Under the pieces are notes generated by a model that worked only from the letters and a program-made list of their open reading frames with translations, ran no database searches and was not told the origin of the DNA. From NCBI GenBank assembly GCA_913020115.1, contig CAJWBQ010000039.1, forward strand, positions 1 to 40,402: a stretch of 40,402 nt of DNA. Direction: 5' to 3'. The first letter of the stretch is position 1, and the number at the start of each line of letters is the position of its first letter. This document shows positions 24,707 to 31,910 of this stretch, piece after piece. Made by a program: the position numbers and the translations under genes. The DNA comes from an uncultured Cellvibrionales bacterium. Lineage in GTDB: Bacteria > Pseudomonadota > Gammaproteobacteria > Pseudomonadales > Cellvibrionaceae.

Positions 24707-25363
24707 ATGACCACAATTAAAGGAATAGTGTTACCGCTGGTTTGCTTGATGGCATTGTTGTCCTTACAGGGCTGTGAAACGGCGTACTACGGTGCCATGG
24801 AAAAAGTAGGCGTTCATAAGCGGGATATTATGTCTGATCGCATTGTGGACGCACGCGACGCTCAGGAAGAGGCGAAGCAGGAATTCCGTTCGGCTCTCGA
24901 ACGCTTTTCCACAGAGCTTGGTTTTGATGGTGGTGACCTGGAAGACAAATACAATACCCTTAACGATGCATTTGAAGCCAGTGAGGCGCGCGCTCAAGTT
25001 GTGAGTGACAGAATTGAGGCGGTTGAATCTGTGGCCGAGGCCTTGTTTGATGAGTGGAGTGACGAACTTTCACAATATACGAACGCCCGGTTGCGACGGG
25101 ATAGCCAAGCCCAATTGAAAGAAACCGAACAGCGTTATAAGCGTATGTTGGCGGCAATGCACCGAGCTGAAAAGCGTATGACCCCGGTGTTGAATACCTT
25201 CCGAGATCAGGTGCTTTACCTAAAGCACAACCTGAATGCCCGAGCGATAGCGTCCTTGAAATCCGAGTTCTCTTCCCTGGAGAAAGACATCGCGCGTTTG
25301 ATTACAGAAATGGAGCTTTCAATCTCTCAAGCGGATGAATTTGTAGCTGCTTTAAGCAAATAA
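24707..25363 (+). CDS. DUF2959-like coiled-coil lipoprotein
   Basis: The 218-residue protein has a lipoprotein signal peptide ending LLSLQGCE (Cys 23). The mature part is nearly all charged helix: AYYGAMEKVGVHKRDIMSDRIVDARDAQEEAKQEF, then EASEARAQVVSDRIEAVESVAEALFDEW, then RYKRMLAAMHRAEKRMTPVLNTFRDQVLYLKHNLNARAI. This pattern fits DUF2959. The position after a Pmp3-like gene suggests an envelope role, but no function is known. The call rests on recall of the family. Confidence 0.8.
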   Translation: MTTIKGIVLPLVCLMALLSLQGCETAYYGAMEKVGVHKRDIMSDRIVDARDAQEEAKQEFRSALERFSTELGFDGGDLEDKYNTLNDAFEASEARAQVVSDRIEAVESVAEALFDEWSDELSQYTNARLRRDSQAQLKETEQRYKRMLAAMHRAEKRMTPVLNTFRDQVLYLKHNLNARAIASLKSEFSSLEKDIARLITEMELSISQADEFVAALSK

Positions 25364-25408
25364 TTGAGTGTAATTGAGACGCTATATTGATGGCCGGGAT
25401 TCAGCCAA

Positions 25409-27343
25409 TTAGTCAGTAGCGTCCAATTCTTCCAGTTCCTCAGAAACGTTCAACCACTCCTCTTCATCACCTTCTAGCTGGGCAGTAAATTTTCCCTGAT
25501 CTTGAAGGAGCGCGCTTAGTTTAGCTTTGTTTTCTGCGCTGTCATCGTATAAACCGGTATCTGCGAGCTCTTGTTCAATTACATCCAATTGTTTTTGCAG
25601 CTTGCTGATATTGGCTTCAAGTTTTTTAAGACGGTTTGATAATGGCTTGAGCCTTTCTCTCTTAGCGGCGGCACTCTGGCGGAGGGTCTTTTTGTCGGCA
25701 GCGGGGGCCCCAGAAAATGCCTCGGCGTCTGAGCGGTTCGAAGGTATTTGTTTGTTCTCGGCGGAGCGCTGCTGCAGCATCCACTGGTAGTAATCGCTTA
25801 AATCACCTTTGAATTCGGTGAGTTCGCCATTGGCGACTAACATGAATTCGTCGACGGTATTCCGAAGCAGGTGGCGATCGTGAGATACCACTACTACGGC
25901 ACCTTCAAAACCCTGAAGGGCAACCGTTAAAGCATGGCGCATTTCAAGATCTAAATGGTTAGTGGGCTCGTCGAGCAGTAGCAAGTTTGGTTTTTGCCAG
26001 GCGATAAGCGACAGCGCCAGGCGAGCTTTTTCGCCACCGGAAAAATGGCGGATAGTTTCAAAAGCTCGGTCGCCGTGAAAACCGAAACCGCCTAAAAAAG
26101 TGCGTACTTGTTGCTCGCTGGCTTTGGGGGAAATACGTTGAATGTGCAAGGCTGATGAGGCGTCTAGATCGAGCGCTTCAAGTTGGTGTTGGGCGAAATA
26201 TCCAATACGAAGATGTTCGCCGCACACTCGCTCACCGTTAATCGCTGGGAGCGAACCCGCGAGGGTTTTAATTAAACTGGATTTGCCCGCGCCATTGGGC
26301 CCTAGCAGGCCAATGCGCGTGCTGGGGTCGATGCTCTGATGAACCTTTTTTATAATCGGGTTCTCTCCGTAACCAATATCCATATGGCTCAAATTGATGA
26401 GCGGATTAGACATTTTTTCCGCTGAATCAAAGCGGAAGTGAAACGGCGAGTCTACGTGGGCCGGCGCAATCTTCTCCATGCGCTCGAGTTCTTTCAGTCG
26501 ACTTTGGGCCTGTTTGGCTTTGGTCGCTTTGGCGCGGAAGCGGCGTACAAATGACTCAATTTCTTCAACACGCTGCTGCTGCTTATCAAAGGCGGCGGCT
26601 TGCTGGGCAATACGCTCGGCTTTCTGAATCTCGTAGGCTGAATAGTTACCTTGGTAGGCAATTAACTTTTGCTGCTCAACGTTGATAATGCGCTTGACCA
26701 CACTGTCGAGAAAATCGCGGTCATGGGAAATAATCAGCAGGGTGCCGCTGTATCTCTGTAGCCACTGCTCCAACCAAAGTGTGGTGTCTAAGTCTAAGTG
26801 GTTGGTGGGCTCGTCCAGCAGCAATAAGTCTGAAGGGCACATTAGCGCCTGAGCTAAGTTTAAACGGATGCGCCAGCCGCCTGAAAAGTCGGCTACAGGG
26901 CGGTCGCCGTCACTGGAGTTAAAGCCGAGACCACTGAGGAGTTGCTGCGCGCGAGCTTGAGCGGTGTAACCGTCTAAAGCTTCGAGATCATCATAGTGGT
27001 GAGCCAGCGCTTCACCGTCGCCGCTTTGGTTGGCCTCTACGATCGCCTGTTCAAGTTTGCGCAAAGCCTGGTCGCCGTCCAGCACATAATCGAGTGCACT
27101 GCGCTCAACGCTGTGAACTTCTTGTGCCATATGAGCAATGCGCCAGTGATTGGGCACTTGGCAGTCGCCACTGTCAACGGCGAGTTGGCCAATTAGTAAT
27201 TTAAATAGGCTGGACTTGCCGCTGCCATTGGCGCCAATCAGGCCGACGCGCTGGCCTGGATGGATAACAACCGTGGCGCTATCGAGGAGTATTTTTGTGC
27301 CGCGCTGCAGGCTGGCTTGCTGTAAACTGATCATGGCGCGCAT
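25409..27343 (-). CDS. yheS: ABC-F family ATPase YheS
   Basis: The 644-residue protein has two ABC ATPase halves without membrane segments. The first has Walker A GANGSGKSS, the signature FSGGWRIRLNLAQAL and LLLLDEPTNHLDL. The second has GPNGAGKSS, FSGGEKARLALSLIAW and LLLLDEPTNHLDLEM. The linker (about residues 240-320) has AKATKAKQAQSRLKELERME, and the C-terminal tail is coiled-coil. Sequence wording is close to E. coli YheS. ABC-F proteins act on the ribosome to relieve stalling. ATG at 27334 (MISLQQ) is a possible alternative start. It is divergent from the TIGR02444-type gene. Confidence 0.93.
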   Translation of the reverse strand: MRAMISLQQASLQRGTKILLDSATVVIHPGQRVGLIGANGSGKSSLFKLLIGQLAVDSGDCQVPNHWRIAHMAQEVHSVERSALDYVLDGDQALRKLEQAIVEANQSGDGEALAHHYDDLEALDGYTAQARAQQLLSGLGFNSSDGDRPVADFSGGWRIRLNLAQALMCPSDLLLLDEPTNHLDLDTTLWLEQWLQRYSGTLLIISHDRDFLDSVVKRIINVEQQKLIAYQGNYSAYEIQKAERIAQQAAAFDKQQQRVEEIESFVRRFRAKATKAKQAQSRLKELERMEKIAPAHVDSPFHFRFDSAEKMSNPLINLSHMDIGYGENPIIKKVHQSIDPSTRIGLLGPNGAGKSSLIKTLAGSLPAINGERVCGEHLRIGYFAQHQLEALDLDASSALHIQRISPKASEQQVRTFLGGFGFHGDRAFETIRHFSGGEKARLALSLIAWQKPNLLLLDEPTNHLDLEMRHALTVALQGFEGAVVVVSHDRHLLRNTVDEFMLVANGELTEFKGDLSDYYQWMLQQRSAENKQIPSNRSDAEAFSGAPAADKKTLRQSAAAKRERLKPLSNRLKKLEANISKLQKQLDVIEQELADTGLYDDSAENKAKLSALLQDQGKFTAQLEGDEEEWLNVSEELEELDATD

Positions 27344-27390
27344 TCTAGCGCATCTATTCTTAAAAAGTCTGTTTTAAGAGGGTCTGCAGT

Positions 27391-27951
27391 ATGTCCCGTG
27401 ACAATGAATTCTGGCGATATTCACTTCAAGTGTATGCTCAGCGGGGCGTATCGGAATTGGCTCTAAACTGGCAGAACCAATATGGCTTGAATGTGAATGT
27501 TTTGCTGTGGTGCAGCTGGCTGGAATCTCAGGATATTGCACTAACGGAAAAGTTACTGAACTCTGCCTTGATTGGCATTGAGGCTTGGGATACGGAAATT
27601 ATTAAGCCGCTTAGAGCTGTTCGGCAAACAGCCGCAGGCTTAGCTGCGAATAGGAATTTTTTGCCGGCCATCGATTTAAGCAAACCGATTGCGGTTAGGC
27701 GTGCTGAAAAATCGCTCAAGCCACTTCTGCTGGCCGCCGAGTTAGATGCCGAACAAAGTCTTCAGGCTTGGCTTTATGAGCGCTTGGTGGCTTATTTGGC
27801 AGAGCCCGAGTCATTGCAGCGCCACACTGGCGCCGAATGCACTAACGTAGCGCTGTATTTGGCACGAGTGTTCGCGGGTGAAGACCCTGCAGAGATTTCA
27901 ATCAAAGCCATGCAGTGGACGAAACTGTGCGCTAAGTCAGAAGCTCTTTAA
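27391..27951 (+). CDS. TIGR02444 family protein
   Basis: The 186-residue protein is mostly helical: FWRYSLQVYAQRGVSELALNWQNQYGLNVNVLLWCSWLE, then TEIIKPLRAVRQTAAG, then CTNVALYLARVFAG. This matches the TIGR02444 (DUF2390) family often found beside yheS in gammaproteobacteria. No catalytic motif, signal peptide or membrane segment is seen. The function is unknown; its pairing with the ribosome-acting YheS is the only hint. Confidence 0.85.
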   Translation: MSRDNEFWRYSLQVYAQRGVSELALNWQNQYGLNVNVLLWCSWLESQDIALTEKLLNSALIGIEAWDTEIIKPLRAVRQTAAGLAANRNFLPAIDLSKPIAVRRAEKSLKPLLLAAELDAEQSLQAWLYERLVAYLAEPESLQRHTGAECTNVALYLARVFAGEDPAEISIKAMQWTKLCAKSEAL

Positions 27952-28078
27952 ATTACTGTTAATCCAGACCTAGAAAACCTGTTAATACCAATTACATGGG
28001 GTATTATTACGCCCACTCGGGCGAACACTATTTGTCGTCTTTAATGTTGTTTCAACATAAATATCAGGAAGTTACGGA

Positions 28079-28810
28079 ATGAAGCGCAAACTGATCTTGG
28101 CCTTGGCCATATCCTCCGTTGCCATTGTTGGCTGTGGCGAAAAAAGTACAACAGAATCTACATCTGCACCGGCGGCTATAGCGGCCGAGTCTATGTCATT
28201 GAACCAAAAGGTGAGTTACATCATTGGTTTGAACATGGGCCAGAATTTGAAAAAAGATGGTGTTGATATCGATTTAGATACTTTGGCTCTGGCCTTTGAA
28301 GACGTTAAATCCGGTCATGAACCACGTTTAAGCCAGGAAGAAATTCAGCAGGCTATGACTGCTTTTCAGGAAAAACTACAAGCTGAGCAAGCGGCGTCTA
28401 GCGCTCTTGTGGCCGATGCGAATGCAAAGGAAGGCACTGAGTTCTTAGAGGCTAATGGTGCCAAAGAAGGCATTGTGACCACCGAATCGGGTTTGCAGTA
28501 TAAAGTGATCACCGAAGGTGCTGGTGTTAAGCCAAGCGCTACTGACACCGTGTCTGTTCATTATCGCGGTACTTTGCTGGATGGTACTGAGTTCGATAGT
28601 TCTTATAAGCGTGGCGAACCAGTGAGTTTTCCTGTGAATGGCGTTATCGCGGGCTGGACTGAAGCTCTGCAGTTGATGAACGAAGGATCAAAGTGGGAAT
28701 TGTATATTCCGTCTAACCTGGCTTATGGCCCAGGTGGCGCTGGTGCTGACATTGGCCCCAATGCTACTTTGACCTTTGAGGTTGAACTGTTAAAAGCGGC
28801 TGCCGAGTAA
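28079..28810 (+). CDS. FKBP-type peptidyl-prolyl isomerase, lipoprotein (FkpA/Mip-like)
   Basis: The 243-residue protein starts with a lipoprotein signal (MKRKLILALAISSVAIVGC, Cys 19). An N-terminal helical dimerisation domain of the FkpA/Mip kind follows (SLNQKVSYIIGLNMGQNLKKDGVDIDLDTLALAFEDV, about residues 40-125). The C-terminal FKBP domain has DTVSVHYRGTLLDGTEFDSSY, VIAGWTEALQLMNEGSKWELYIPSNLAYG and TLTFEVELL, with the active-site residues intact. It should assist folding in the periplasm or at the outer membrane. A GC-rich hairpin follows the stop. Confidence 0.94.
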   Translation: MKRKLILALAISSVAIVGCGEKSTTESTSAPAAIAAESMSLNQKVSYIIGLNMGQNLKKDGVDIDLDTLALAFEDVKSGHEPRLSQEEIQQAMTAFQEKLQAEQAASSALVADANAKEGTEFLEANGAKEGIVTTESGLQYKVITEGAGVKPSATDTVSVHYRGTLLDGTEFDSSYKRGEPVSFPVNGVIAGWTEALQLMNEGSKWELYIPSNLAYGPGGAGADIGPNATLTFEVELLKAAAE

Positions 28811-28821
28811 GGTGTCGCTGA

Positions 28822-28846
28822 AGGCGCCCTGTAGGTAAGGGCGCCT
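28822..28846 (+). terminator. Hairpin after the FKBP gene, probable terminator
   Basis: AGGCGCCCT and AGGGCGCCT form a 9-bp GC-rich stem with a 7-base loop, 11 bp after the stop codon. The following GAATTATT is a weak U-tract, so termination strength is uncertain. It lies between convergent genes. Confidence 0.6.
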
Positions 28847-28870
28847 GAATTATTAAGGTTTGCGGCGTGC

Positions 28871-29890
28871 TCAGTCTTTGAGCTTTAGGGTATGAACGAA
28901 GCCGTTCGAGGCGATAGCACGGTAGGTGCCTTCAGTTTCACCAAACGACACCGCTAATATCGCTGCACTGGAGGGTTTCCAGGCATCCCGTTTCGGAAGC
29001 TCCCAGCGCTTATTCAAGACAATACTGCCATCACTATTAATGTCCCATAGCTGCACAATTTGGTCGGGCCTACCGGTGAGCAGTTTGCTGCCGCTTGTAT
29101 TGAATCTGGCACTGGTAAAGCGTAAACCCCGACGCATCAATTCCGTTGATACAGGTATCTCCCCCACTAGATTGCCGTTGTCTGTTCTCCAGACCAGAGC
29201 TTTGTCGTATTTGGCGGCCGAAAAGGCTCGCTGGCCGTTGGCGCTCAGGGTCACCATCTGAACATCGTCTTGGTGCTGGGTGCGGTGCAGTGCCTTGCCT
29301 GTTTTCACATCCCACAATACGGAGGTGTAATCTTCTGAGCCGCTCAAGGCGAATTGTAGGTCGTCGCTGAGGTCAACACTGCGCACCCGCCCTTTATGAT
29401 TAAAAGTGCGGGAGATACGACCTTTATCCACGTTAAAAATAACCGCGGTATGATCACTGAGCCCTAGTAAGGCATAGATTCCGTTATTGGTGGTATTACT
29501 GAGGGCAACAGAAAGAACTTCGCCCGGGGAAGTCCAGAAGCGCAGAGGTTGGCCGCTCGCAACATTCCAAAGTACTAAAGTATGGAGGTCCGCTGTTATC
29601 GCCCAGGTGCCGTCGGGCGAAAAATCGGCGGCGAGAATTGTGGATTTCTCATTTTCTCGATGATTCCAGTTGAACAAGCGCTCGCCATCACGGGTGCGCC
29701 ACAAGCTTCCACCTTGGTGAATGGCACCAATGGCCGCCCATTTTCCGGTGGCGGACAGAGCCGCGCCCTGAGCGCCTTTGCTGGCCACCTCAATACTGGC
29801 ACTTGGCCCTGCGTTAGGGCTGCAGCCACTGAGGCTTAGGCCCGAAATTAATAGGAGGAAGAGGGGTAGCGCGAAATGGCCATGACGCAT
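28871..29890 (-). CDS. WD40-repeat lipoprotein
   Basis: The 339-residue protein has a lipoprotein signal ending ISGLSLSGCS (Cys 23 with the ATG start at 29890; a TTG at 29911 is less likely). The rest is beta-propeller repeats with WD-type ends: GSLWRTRDGERLFNW, LVLWNVASGQPLRFW, AVIFNVDKGRISRTF, SVLWDVKTGKALHRT, ALVWRTDNGNLVGEI and VQLWDINSDG. About seven blades are likely. It would be a cell-envelope scaffold. The partner is unknown, and it is convergent with the FKBP lipoprotein gene. Confidence 0.87.
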   Translation of the reverse strand: MRHGHFALPLFLLLISGLSLSGCSPNAGPSASIEVASKGAQGAALSATGKWAAIGAIHQGGSLWRTRDGERLFNWNHRENEKSTILAADFSPDGTWAITADLHTLVLWNVASGQPLRFWTSPGEVLSVALSNTTNNGIYALLGLSDHTAVIFNVDKGRISRTFNHKGRVRSVDLSDDLQFALSGSEDYTSVLWDVKTGKALHRTQHQDDVQMVTLSANGQRAFSAAKYDKALVWRTDNGNLVGEIPVSTELMRRGLRFTSARFNTSGSKLLTGRPDQIVQLWDINSDGSIVLNKRWELPKRDAWKPSSAAILAVSFGETEGTYRAIASNGFVHTLKLKD

Positions 29891-29917
29891 ATTAGCTATT
29901 GCCTTCAGCAAGCGGTG

Positions 29918-30391
29918 TTAGGCGACGAGGTCCTTGTGGGCGACATGCAAAACCGCAATCATACGGTCTTCTGCTTCAAAGCGTGTTTCCAGAGCTTCCC
30001 CCAAGTGAGAGAGATCTGGTTCCAGCGTAGTTAGGTCGTCGGTTTCTTGGTACTTGTCGTTGAGATCGAGGATAACTTCGGTGGTCTCATCAATTATTTT
30101 GAAGAGCTGACCGGCTTGTTTCAGAGCTTCGGCGTCTTCAAACTCACGCCCTTCTTTAACCAGCTGATCGTAAATTTCAAAGTGCCCAGCAGAAATATAA
30201 TCAACCATAATCTGGCAGAAGTGACGCAGTTTTGCGCCGCGCTGCTCAATATCTGGTTGGGAGGCTTCTTCGCTACTGCTCGATAGCGCACAGTAGGTAA
30301 CTAACATGTTTTGACGGGCTTGAAGCCAGCGATCAATGATATCGCTCACGCCGCCCCAACGTTCTTTTGCCGATTTGCAATTCTCTAACAT
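29918..30391 (-). CDS. rsd: Anti-sigma-70 factor Rsd/AlgQ
   Basis: The 157-residue helical protein begins MLENCKSAKERWGGVSDIIDRWLQARQNMLVTYCAL, then FCQIMVDYISAGHFEIYDQLVKEG and LGEALETRFEAEDRMI, the Rsd/AlgQ signature. It binds region 4 of sigma-70 and favours alternative sigma factors. In Pseudomonas its homologue AlgQ lies beside a dsbB-type gene, as here. The lipoprotein gene follows after 27 bp on the same strand. Confidence 0.93.
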   Translation of the reverse strand: MLENCKSAKERWGGVSDIIDRWLQARQNMLVTYCALSSSSEEASQPDIEQRGAKLRHFCQIMVDYISAGHFEIYDQLVKEGREFEDAEALKQAGQLFKIIDETTEVILDLNDKYQETDDLTTLEPDLSHLGEALETRFEAEDRMIAVLHVAHKDLVA

Positions 30392-30486
30392 AGTGTTAAT
30401 TCGTTACCAATATAAAATGTATTTATGTTGCTTTCCATAGTTGCTCAAGATAGGCGAATTGGCACTCCTCAGCAAGGACTAAAGCA

Positions 30487-30972
30487 CTATTTTGAGCGAA
30501 TGCCTTGCCAGACATTGATTGCCATCAAGCCGGCAAACGCTACGAGTGTCCAACCGGGAATGCTGATTCCTAGTAGTGTCCAGCTTACATCGGCACAATT
30601 CCCGTCACCTTGCAGTAACACATCTAAGGCTTCCATTAGCGGAAAGGTATCCAGCAAATATTCTAGGTCGGGCCCGCAGGCGGGCACGAGGTCTTCGGGT
30701 AAGCTCTGCAGCCATAGGTGACGGGCGGAAAAGAGGCCGCCTAAAATGGCGGTGAGTGCGCCCAAGCCGCAGTATATTTGTCGACCCAATTTATCAGGGT
30801 TGTGGAGGCTAGCTATTAGGGCAAGTAGACCGACCAATACGATAAAGACTCGCTGGGTAATACACAGGGCACAGGGCGCCATGTCCATTTGGTATTGCAT
30901 GTAAAGAGCGGTCAAGATTAGGCCAATACAGCCGAAAAATACGATAAGAAAGGATTGTCTGATTGAGGGCAC
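30487..30972 (-). CDS. dsbB: Disulfide bond formation protein DsbB
   Basis: Start chosen at GTG 30972, because AGGAA lies 7 bases before it and the product (161 residues) then has family length; the longer open frame upstream is not DsbB-like. Four membrane helices are predicted. The redox cysteine pairs are C34/C37 in PCALC and C99/C126 in PACGPDLEYLL and GDGNCADVSW. DsbB reoxidises DsbA and passes electrons to quinones. It is divergent from a FliL-like gene. Confidence 0.94.
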   Translation of the reverse strand: MPSIRQSFLIVFFGCIGLILTALYMQYQMDMAPCALCITQRVFIVLVGLLALIASLHNPDKLGRQIYCGLGALTAILGGLFSARHLWLQSLPEDLVPACGPDLEYLLDTFPLMEALDVLLQGDGNCADVSWTLLGISIPGWTLVAFAGLMAINVWQGIRSK

Positions 30973-31129
30973 GGTAGGGTTCCTAATTGGTGGTTGCGAT
31001 ACGGTAGGCGAAAACGGCTGTTGAAACAATAGTTTCGCAGCTATGGGCTTCGCTGTTGCACTGTTTGTCTGTGCTGGGTGACAATGAAGCCATTCAACGA
31101 CAGGTGCCCTTTGGGCAGAGAGAGTTAAT

Positions 31130-31579
31130 GTGAGTTCAATAATGATTAAAAAAATCGGTTTTTTACTGATGCTGGTGCTGGCGGTAAGCCAATTTTCGTG
31201 GGCGCAGGATGAGGAGGCGGAGGGCGCTGATGGCGAGCCGGCTAAGGCGAGGCCAATATATATACCCCTCAAGCCGCCTTTTGTGGTGAATTATGGTGGC
31301 AAGGGCAAGTTGAAATACTTAAAAGCTGAGCTCTCTGTGCGAATTTTGAGTAATAAGGAGGCCAGTTTTGTTCGTCACCATATGCCGATGATTCGGAATA
31401 ATATTGTGCTTTTGTTCAGTCGCCAGAATGATGAGGATATCGATACTCAGGAGGGCAAGGAGCTTTTGCGTTTGGCGGCGTTGGAGGAAATCCGGTCGAT
31501 TGTTATGGCTGAGGAAGGGGAGGAAAACGGGCCTGGGATTGTGGATTTGTATTTTAATAATTTTGTGATTCAGAAGTAG
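31130..31579 (+). CDS. FliL-like periplasmic protein, not in a flagellar cluster
   Basis: The 149-residue protein has a signal peptide (IKKIGFLLMLVLAVSQFSWAQ) with a likely cleavage after FSWA. An acidic stretch follows, then the FliL-type domain: IYIPLKPPFVVNYGGKGKLKYLKAELSVRIL, FVRHHMPMIRNNIVLLFSRQ and ALEEIRSIVM. True FliL has a membrane anchor and lies among flagellar genes; here there is a cleavable signal and no flagellar neighbour. The start is GTG at 31130 with GAGAG upstream; ATG at 31142 is an alternative. The role is unknown. Confidence 0.82.
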   Translation: MSSIMIKKIGFLLMLVLAVSQFSWAQDEEAEGADGEPAKARPIYIPLKPPFVVNYGGKGKLKYLKAELSVRILSNKEASFVRHHMPMIRNNIVLLFSRQNDEDIDTQEGKELLRLAALEEIRSIVMAEEGEENGPGIVDLYFNNFVIQK

Positions 31580-31617
31580 GTAGTCTGAATACTGGCGGGT
31601 CGGAGCTCGAATCCGAA

Positions 31618-31875
31618 CCGCGAGAGGGCGGCGGGGCCTGAGGCCGGGCGCAAGTTTTTAAAGCCACCCGGCACGGTCGCAACTCGTCCATTTTTTCCTG
31701 CGGAAAAAACCGATAAGAACACGCTCCGCATGCTCTTCCCTTCCAGGTAGCCTACGGCTATCGGAAATTGCTAAGCAATTTTGTGACTCAAACAGTGCTC
31801 CCTAAATGACGCCGGGCGACTTTAAAAACTTAAAACGCGCCCTGAATGGCCTCATGCCCCACCACCCTCTCGCGG
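31618..31875. repeat. 258-bp palindromic (MITE-like) element between convergent genes
   Basis: The left arm (31618-31672, CCGCGAGAGGG...CCCGGC) and right arm (31811-31875) are imperfect reverse complements over about 55 bases, apart from two small insertions of 6 and 5 bases in the right arm and four or five mismatches. The centre holds three further hairpins: TTTTTTCC-TGC-GGAAAAAA (31691-31709), GTAGCC-TAC-GGCTAT (31747-31761) and AAATTGC-TAA-GCAATTT (31765-31781). No transposase is present and no clear target-site duplication is seen. It fills most of the 331-bp gap between the FliL-like gene and gshA. Confidence 0.75.
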
Positions 31876-31910
31876 CTCTCGTTGGGCGCTTTGAATGTTC
31901 TTTTTGTCGC

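Noticed and set aside
30973..31272. Longer open frame upstream of dsbB
   Set aside because: The extra residues are not DsbB-like and run into the divergent FliL-like gene; the GTG at 30972 has a good ribosome-binding site.
31601..31620. tRNA-like T-arm (CGGA-GCTCGAA-TCCG)
   Set aside because: No acceptor, D or anticodon stems surround it; it is a chance hairpin beside the palindromic element.
31870..31890. Possible integron attC end (GTTGGGC at 31881-31887)
   Set aside because: No matching RYYYAAC partner was found within the expected distance on the plus strand, and there is no cassette or integrase nearby.
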